DNA of 64,000 nt from Aphanomyces cochlioides (taxonomy: Eukaryota; Oomycota; Saprolegniomycetes; Saprolegniales; Verrucalvaceae). A program made the translations under genes and the position numbers. Positions 60,801 through 64,000 of this stretch are shown here, in pieces; within the stretch, counting starts at the first letter, position 1; every line of letters begins with the position of its first letter. The stretch covers positions 1,984,001-2,048,000 of the forward strand of contig JAHQRK010000005.1 of assembly GCA_019828595.1 (NCBI GenBank), in the 5' to 3' direction. The notes beneath the pieces were generated by a model. The model made no database searches. It was not told the origin of the DNA and was given only the letters and a program-made list of their open reading frames with translations.

Positions 60801-61264
60801 ATCTTTGGATGTTCCCCTTTGGCACAACTCGTATCTGCCTGGACTCGAAGACCTATACGATCAGTGCTCTACATCGACGCAAGACCAAGCCAATGTATTG
60901 GCTTCGCTTCACATCACGAAGTTGTCGCATTTGTTGACTCCGTGTCAGCGAGTTTGGCCAGCTTCGATCTTGTTCGACAAAATCAACCGTGCCTGCCGCC
61001 AAGCCAATTTTGTCCCTCCAACGAAACAATGGATCTCAATCTTGGTGACCAAGTTATCACGATTGTTTGAGATTGTTTCTGAAGAGGATGCTCCCGTGTT
61101 CCACTTGCCGACGCCAAGCTCTGAATGGATGGAATGGCACTGGATGATACACCCTGACTCGAGTCCGATCTTGTTGGCGCTTGCGACTTCGAAATCGGCT
61201 AAGATCAGAGCTTCTCCAGCTGTCAGCTCGTCCATTCTTCCTACCAAGCATCTCAACCTGCCAT
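57814..61264 (+). pseudogene. ORF2 first 1,150 codons of copy Q, cut by R
   Basis: ATG 57814, open through endonuclease and reverse transcriptase, then interrupted by the 5' end of R. The frame stops at TAA 61264-61266, formed at the junction. The zinc knuckle and C terminus are missing from this piece. A Val-Ala-Met instead of Val-Asp-Met change lies near residue 654, outside the catalytic motifs. Variants: Gln147, Thr217, Ile313, Ala357, Glu447. Confidence 0.92.
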
Positions 61265-61265
61265 A

Positions 61266-64000
61266 ACTTCCGAATTTGCCTCGTACCCCTCAAGTCAAGA
61301 AGTTATCAAGTGCCGCCGCGCTCAAAATGTCCAACGCCAACAGCTGTTCCGAGCTTCGTGAGACCAACACTCACGGAGTCACCATCATTCCAGGTATTGT
61401 ATCACCTCACCCACTTTCGTCGTCCAATCAGGATGGCGGAAGTGGTGTGAGTAATGTCTCTACACCTAACCCTAGGGCCGAAGTGGAGGTCGAGTTCGAC
61501 CCCAATGGCGTCTCTGGAGACCAATCTGCGTCTCGCTCCCCCAGCGCTTCACCTGGTGCTCCACTCGCCGGAGTTCCAGGGGGGGTCAACCTCAGTGGGT
61601 CAGTGGTTGACCCACAGACCACTGTCGTTAACTTGTCTAGCGAAGCCCTCACTCAGGAGGGCGAACCACTGGGGCCTTGTGCCTGTGGTGGCTGCTTCCC
61701 TGGACTCCAATTGGAGTCGATCCCCAGTGAAGGCGGCGAGAAAACGGGGTCCATGCCAGCCCTAGAGGCTACGAGGGCCCCCCCTATGGGCACACCCTGC
61801 GGTTCTGTCTACTTCCCCCCAGGGGCCTCTTCGGAGGGGCGGGGGCGGTATCCCGATTTGGGTTCTCGCCGGAGCAATGGTGTACCCCAGTCACCGTGCT
61901 GCGGGGATGGCATGGATTCCCCTTCTACCCCTGTCACTGGGGGTCTGGCCCCGGCCTTTCTCGTGACCAATGGGACTGAGCCAGCAGCCACCAACCGCGT
62001 CGCCCCCTGTGCTGAGCCTCCTAGAACGGGAGAGGAAGAAGAAGAAAAATCTCAAGAGGACGTGGATATGGTCTCTGGAGACGCCGAGGGGAAGGATTCT
62101 ACTGAAACCGAGGCCTTAACCGACGAGGGAAATACTCAAATTCACTCTGAGGTTGATGGGTCAGGCGACATTAACGGCCAAGCGAAGCCGTGTGATACTC
62201 CTGGAGAAGTTATTCAAGAGGAACAATCGACAAACAATGACAATGACCAGTCAAATCAAGACATTGTCGACAAATCCGTTGCTCAAGGAAATGGCGCTGT
62301 TGATCCTCCTACCGCGGCAGACAAAATACAAGGCGATCAAGAGCAACAAAACGCTGAAAAGGCCAATCCATGGACGCAAAAGACTCCCGGCAAGGATTCA
62401 GCTTCGTCCAAGAAAGATTCCAAGCAAGGCAATGCCCCCAAAGGCGCGAAACATCGCAACACTGGTGCTCATGCTATTGCCGATGACGATATTGCGCGAT
62501 GCGAGGCCATGGCGGACGCATTCTACAAAGACTCTGGTGACATGGACGCCTTCATTGAAAACATTTTGCTCACCCCCCAGTCCCAAGTGTACGAGCTCAC
62601 AGTCAAGTTGGGCGAAGGCTACAAGGACTGGTCCGAAAAAGTCATCTGCGATCAATTTGTCAAGGAAAATCCTGGTTCGTTATGGGGCTCCAAATTTCCG
62701 AACATTTTGATCCACAAGAAGAACCCACAGACCATTGTGATCTCAAGTTACAACTTGTCTACGTGCGTGGAAATGGGAGGCACAACGTTTCGACTTGGTG
62801 GCAAAGACTTCCTGGTTCCCAAATACTCGCGTTATGGCAACAACTACTATGTTACGTTCAACAAGGTCAGTCACCCTTCGATGGCCAAGGCAATTGTCAA
62901 GAAAATGGCTGCATTGACCAAGTCAGTGATAGCAGCATTCAACCCTACTGCTGGTCAGAACATCAAGTCGCCGCATTTGAGAGTCATTTTCAAGTCGTCT
63001 GCGCCTCCTGCAGTGTTGGTACCAAAATCCGGCGACGCACTACGCGAAATCACCATTACGGATCCGTCGGGTCAGCCTTTTGTCGTCGTGTTTCAGCACA
63101 AGATCGCTGCTCTGAACAAGACATTGCCTCCGTCGATTGTTTCACGACGTGCAGAGGCCAAGGCTGAAAAAGCGAAGGCAAAAGCGGCCAAGGCAGCGGC
63201 AAAATCTCCTCCGTCAGGAGAAAAAGAACCTGAACCTGATGGAGACGATCATGATCAAGACCCTGGAACAAATGCGGAAGGCAAGGCCGACTCAACTGAG
63301 GCATCTGAAGATGGTCAAGATGAACAACCACAGCCAACAGCTCCTTCTCATGGCTCTGATGTCGATATGTCTGGTGACAGCGATCCCCCTAACAACAATG
63401 GACAAGACAAACAACAAGAAGATGTGGAAATGTCTACCAACGAATCGCCCGCTCTTGCTCCACCAAGTGAGCAGCCCAAGAACTCGCTGGACCTTCAATT
63501 GGTAACGGGCTACCGGTCTGGACCAGCTCCAAAACGTACTTTGCCTTCGTCCCCACGTTTGGATCCCCTGCCGACATCCAACCGTTTTCATATCCTCGAA
63601 GAAGACGACGTGGAACTCTCGTTTGAAGACTTTGCAGTGCCTCGAATTGTATTGGAAGATTCAAGTGCGCCACGCCCGAAAAAGACCAAAGGCAAAGCGA
63701 AGAAACAACGACTTAACAAGTCTGCTGCAGCCCACCTCGAATTGGCGAAGAAGATCATTCGAGACAAGAAAGTCGAAGGCAGTATCACCGAATGTCAACG
63801 CATTTTGCGAGATGATCCTCAGCTCGTTGCACATGCTATGTACGCACAAGATGAAGACCTCAGTTTGTTTCAGTCACTTGTTGCAACCAAGACTATTGAG
63901 CGCAAGATGGCTTTGTTAAAAGCTCAAGGCAAGCCTCACAACTACAAACATCACGTCAACTTCATGGCTCAATACAAGATTCACCCGTCAGAAATCTTGG
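61266..64000 (+). mobile_element. LINE copy R, complete 5' end, runs off the right edge
   Basis: Begins ACTTCCG at 61266 after one extra A, inserted in ORF2 of Q in the same orientation. Leader and the first 2.67 kb of ORF1 are visible. The flank just before it contains CCAAGCATCTCAACC, a possible CCA-initial target site of about 21 bp. Its 3' end is not in the window. Confidence 0.92.
61327..64000 (+). CDS. ORF1 protein of the LINE, copy R, partial (open at right edge)
   Basis: ATG 61327 and then open to the window edge (about 891 codons). It has one extra Glu codon in the GEEEEK run near 62034 and Gly for Ser in the DPNSVSG motif. No frameshift is seen: the out-of-frame landmarks of the other copies keep their offset plus three bases. 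Layout as for copy O; the helical C terminus lies beyond the edge. Confidence 0.9.
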   Translation, partial: MSNANSCSELRETNTHGVTIIPGIVSPHPLSSSNQDGGSGVSNVSTPNPRAEVEVEFDPNGVSGDQSASRSPSASPGAPLAGVPGGVNLSGSVVDPQTTVVNLSSEALTQEGEPLGPCACGGCFPGLQLESIPSEGGEKTGSMPALEATRAPPMGTPCGSVYFPPGASSEGRGRYPDLGSRRSNGVPQSPCCGDGMDSPSTPVTGGLAPAFLVTNGTEPAATNRVAPCAEPPRTGEEEEEKSQEDVDMVSGDAEGKDSTETEALTDEGNTQIHSEVDGSGDINGQAKPCDTPGEVIQEEQSTNNDNDQSNQDIVDKSVAQGNGAVDPPTAADKIQGDQEQQNAEKANPWTQKTPGKDSASSKKDSKQGNAPKGAKHRNTGAHAIADDDIARCEAMADAFYKDSGDMDAFIENILLTPQSQVYELTVKLGEGYKDWSEKVICDQFVKENPGSLWGSKFPNILIHKKNPQTIVISSYNLSTCVEMGGTTFRLGGKDFLVPKYSRYGNNYYVTFNKVSHPSMAKAIVKKMAALTKSVIAAFNPTAGQNIKSPHLRVIFKSSAPPAVLVPKSGDALREITITDPSGQPFVVVFQHKIAALNKTLPPSIVSRRAEAKAEKAKAKAAKAAAKSPPSGEKEPEPDGDDHDQDPGTNAEGKADSTEASEDGQDEQPQPTAPSHGSDVDMSGDSDPPNNNGQDKQQEDVEMSTNESPALAPPSEQPKNSLDLQLVTGYRSGPAPKRTLPSSPRLDPLPTSNRFHILEEDDVELSFEDFAVPRIVLEDSSAPRPKKTKGKAKKQRLNKSAAAHLELAKKIIRDKKVEGSITECQRILRDDPQLVAHAMYAQDEDLSLFQSLVATKTIERKMALLKAQGKPHNYKHHVNFMAQYKIHPSEIL

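Larger units (their letters stand above)
57263..61264 (+). mobile_element. LINE copy Q, 5'-truncated, cut by R
   Basis: Begins in ORF1 at residue 857 like P (family sequence from 57263) and continues into ORF2 until R's 5' end. It is inserted in K's ORF2 in the same orientation. Its 3' end is outside the window, so its TSD cannot be tested. The left flank (CCGTGGCAAGAA) does not contain CCA. Confidence 0.9.

Overview
The whole 64 kb window is one non-LTR retrotransposon (LINE) family inserted repeatedly into copies of itself. I see no host gene, tRNA, rRNA, CRISPR array or unrelated mobile element. The reference element, reconstructed from two intact copies (11616-18995 minus and 47899-55278 plus), is 7,380 bp: a 61-nt 5' UTR, ORF1 (1,012 codons), a 78-nt spacer without AUG, ORF2 (1,351 codons) and a 146-nt 3' UTR without a poly(A) tail. 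ORF2 has an AP-endonuclease-like domain, a reverse transcriptase with an FADD active site and a C-terminal CX2CX7HX4C zinc knuckle. The APE-RT LINE layout and lack of introns show a eukaryotic genome. ORF1 style and an initiator-like CTCATTT motif before ORF2 are compatible with an oomycete or other stramenopile, but this is a weak inference.

Layout. Left block (1-22905): copy A (plus, 3' part of ORF2) sits in copy B (minus, full 5' end). B sits in copy F (minus). F also holds C (plus, 5'-truncated, intact ORF2) and E (minus, full length, both ORFs intact). F's 5' end lies in L', a minus fragment. Middle block (22906-36126): a host ORF1, J (plus), carries a 59-bp mini-insertion (N'), two tandem ~2,002-bp ORF1 units, then the 5'-truncated insertion I (intact ORF2). 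Right block (36127-56058): K (plus) is split by L (minus, itself split by full-length M, plus), by N (59 bp) and by O (plus, full length, both ORFs intact). End block (56059-64000): K's ORF2 is joined to a 1,200-bp tandem unit P, then Q (plus), whose ORF2 is cut by R (plus), which runs off the edge.

Recurring rules. At all visible 3' junctions the element ends ...CATTTAA and the target begins CCA, with target-site duplications (TSDs) of 12-17 bp. Three nestings in direct orientation (I in J, Q in K, O in K/J), and probably a fourth (B in F), are accompanied by extra tandem units. Where diagnostic variants can be read, the 5' half of such a unit matches the inserted element and the 3' half matches the host copy, as expected from unequal homologous recombination between the nested copies. 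The 5' terminus and the 3' UTR share a perfect 14-bp inverted complement that could close the RNA into a panhandle. Together these suggest a young LINE that builds and expands its own cluster. Collapse or expansion errors in assembly are the main alternative and should be checked with long reads.
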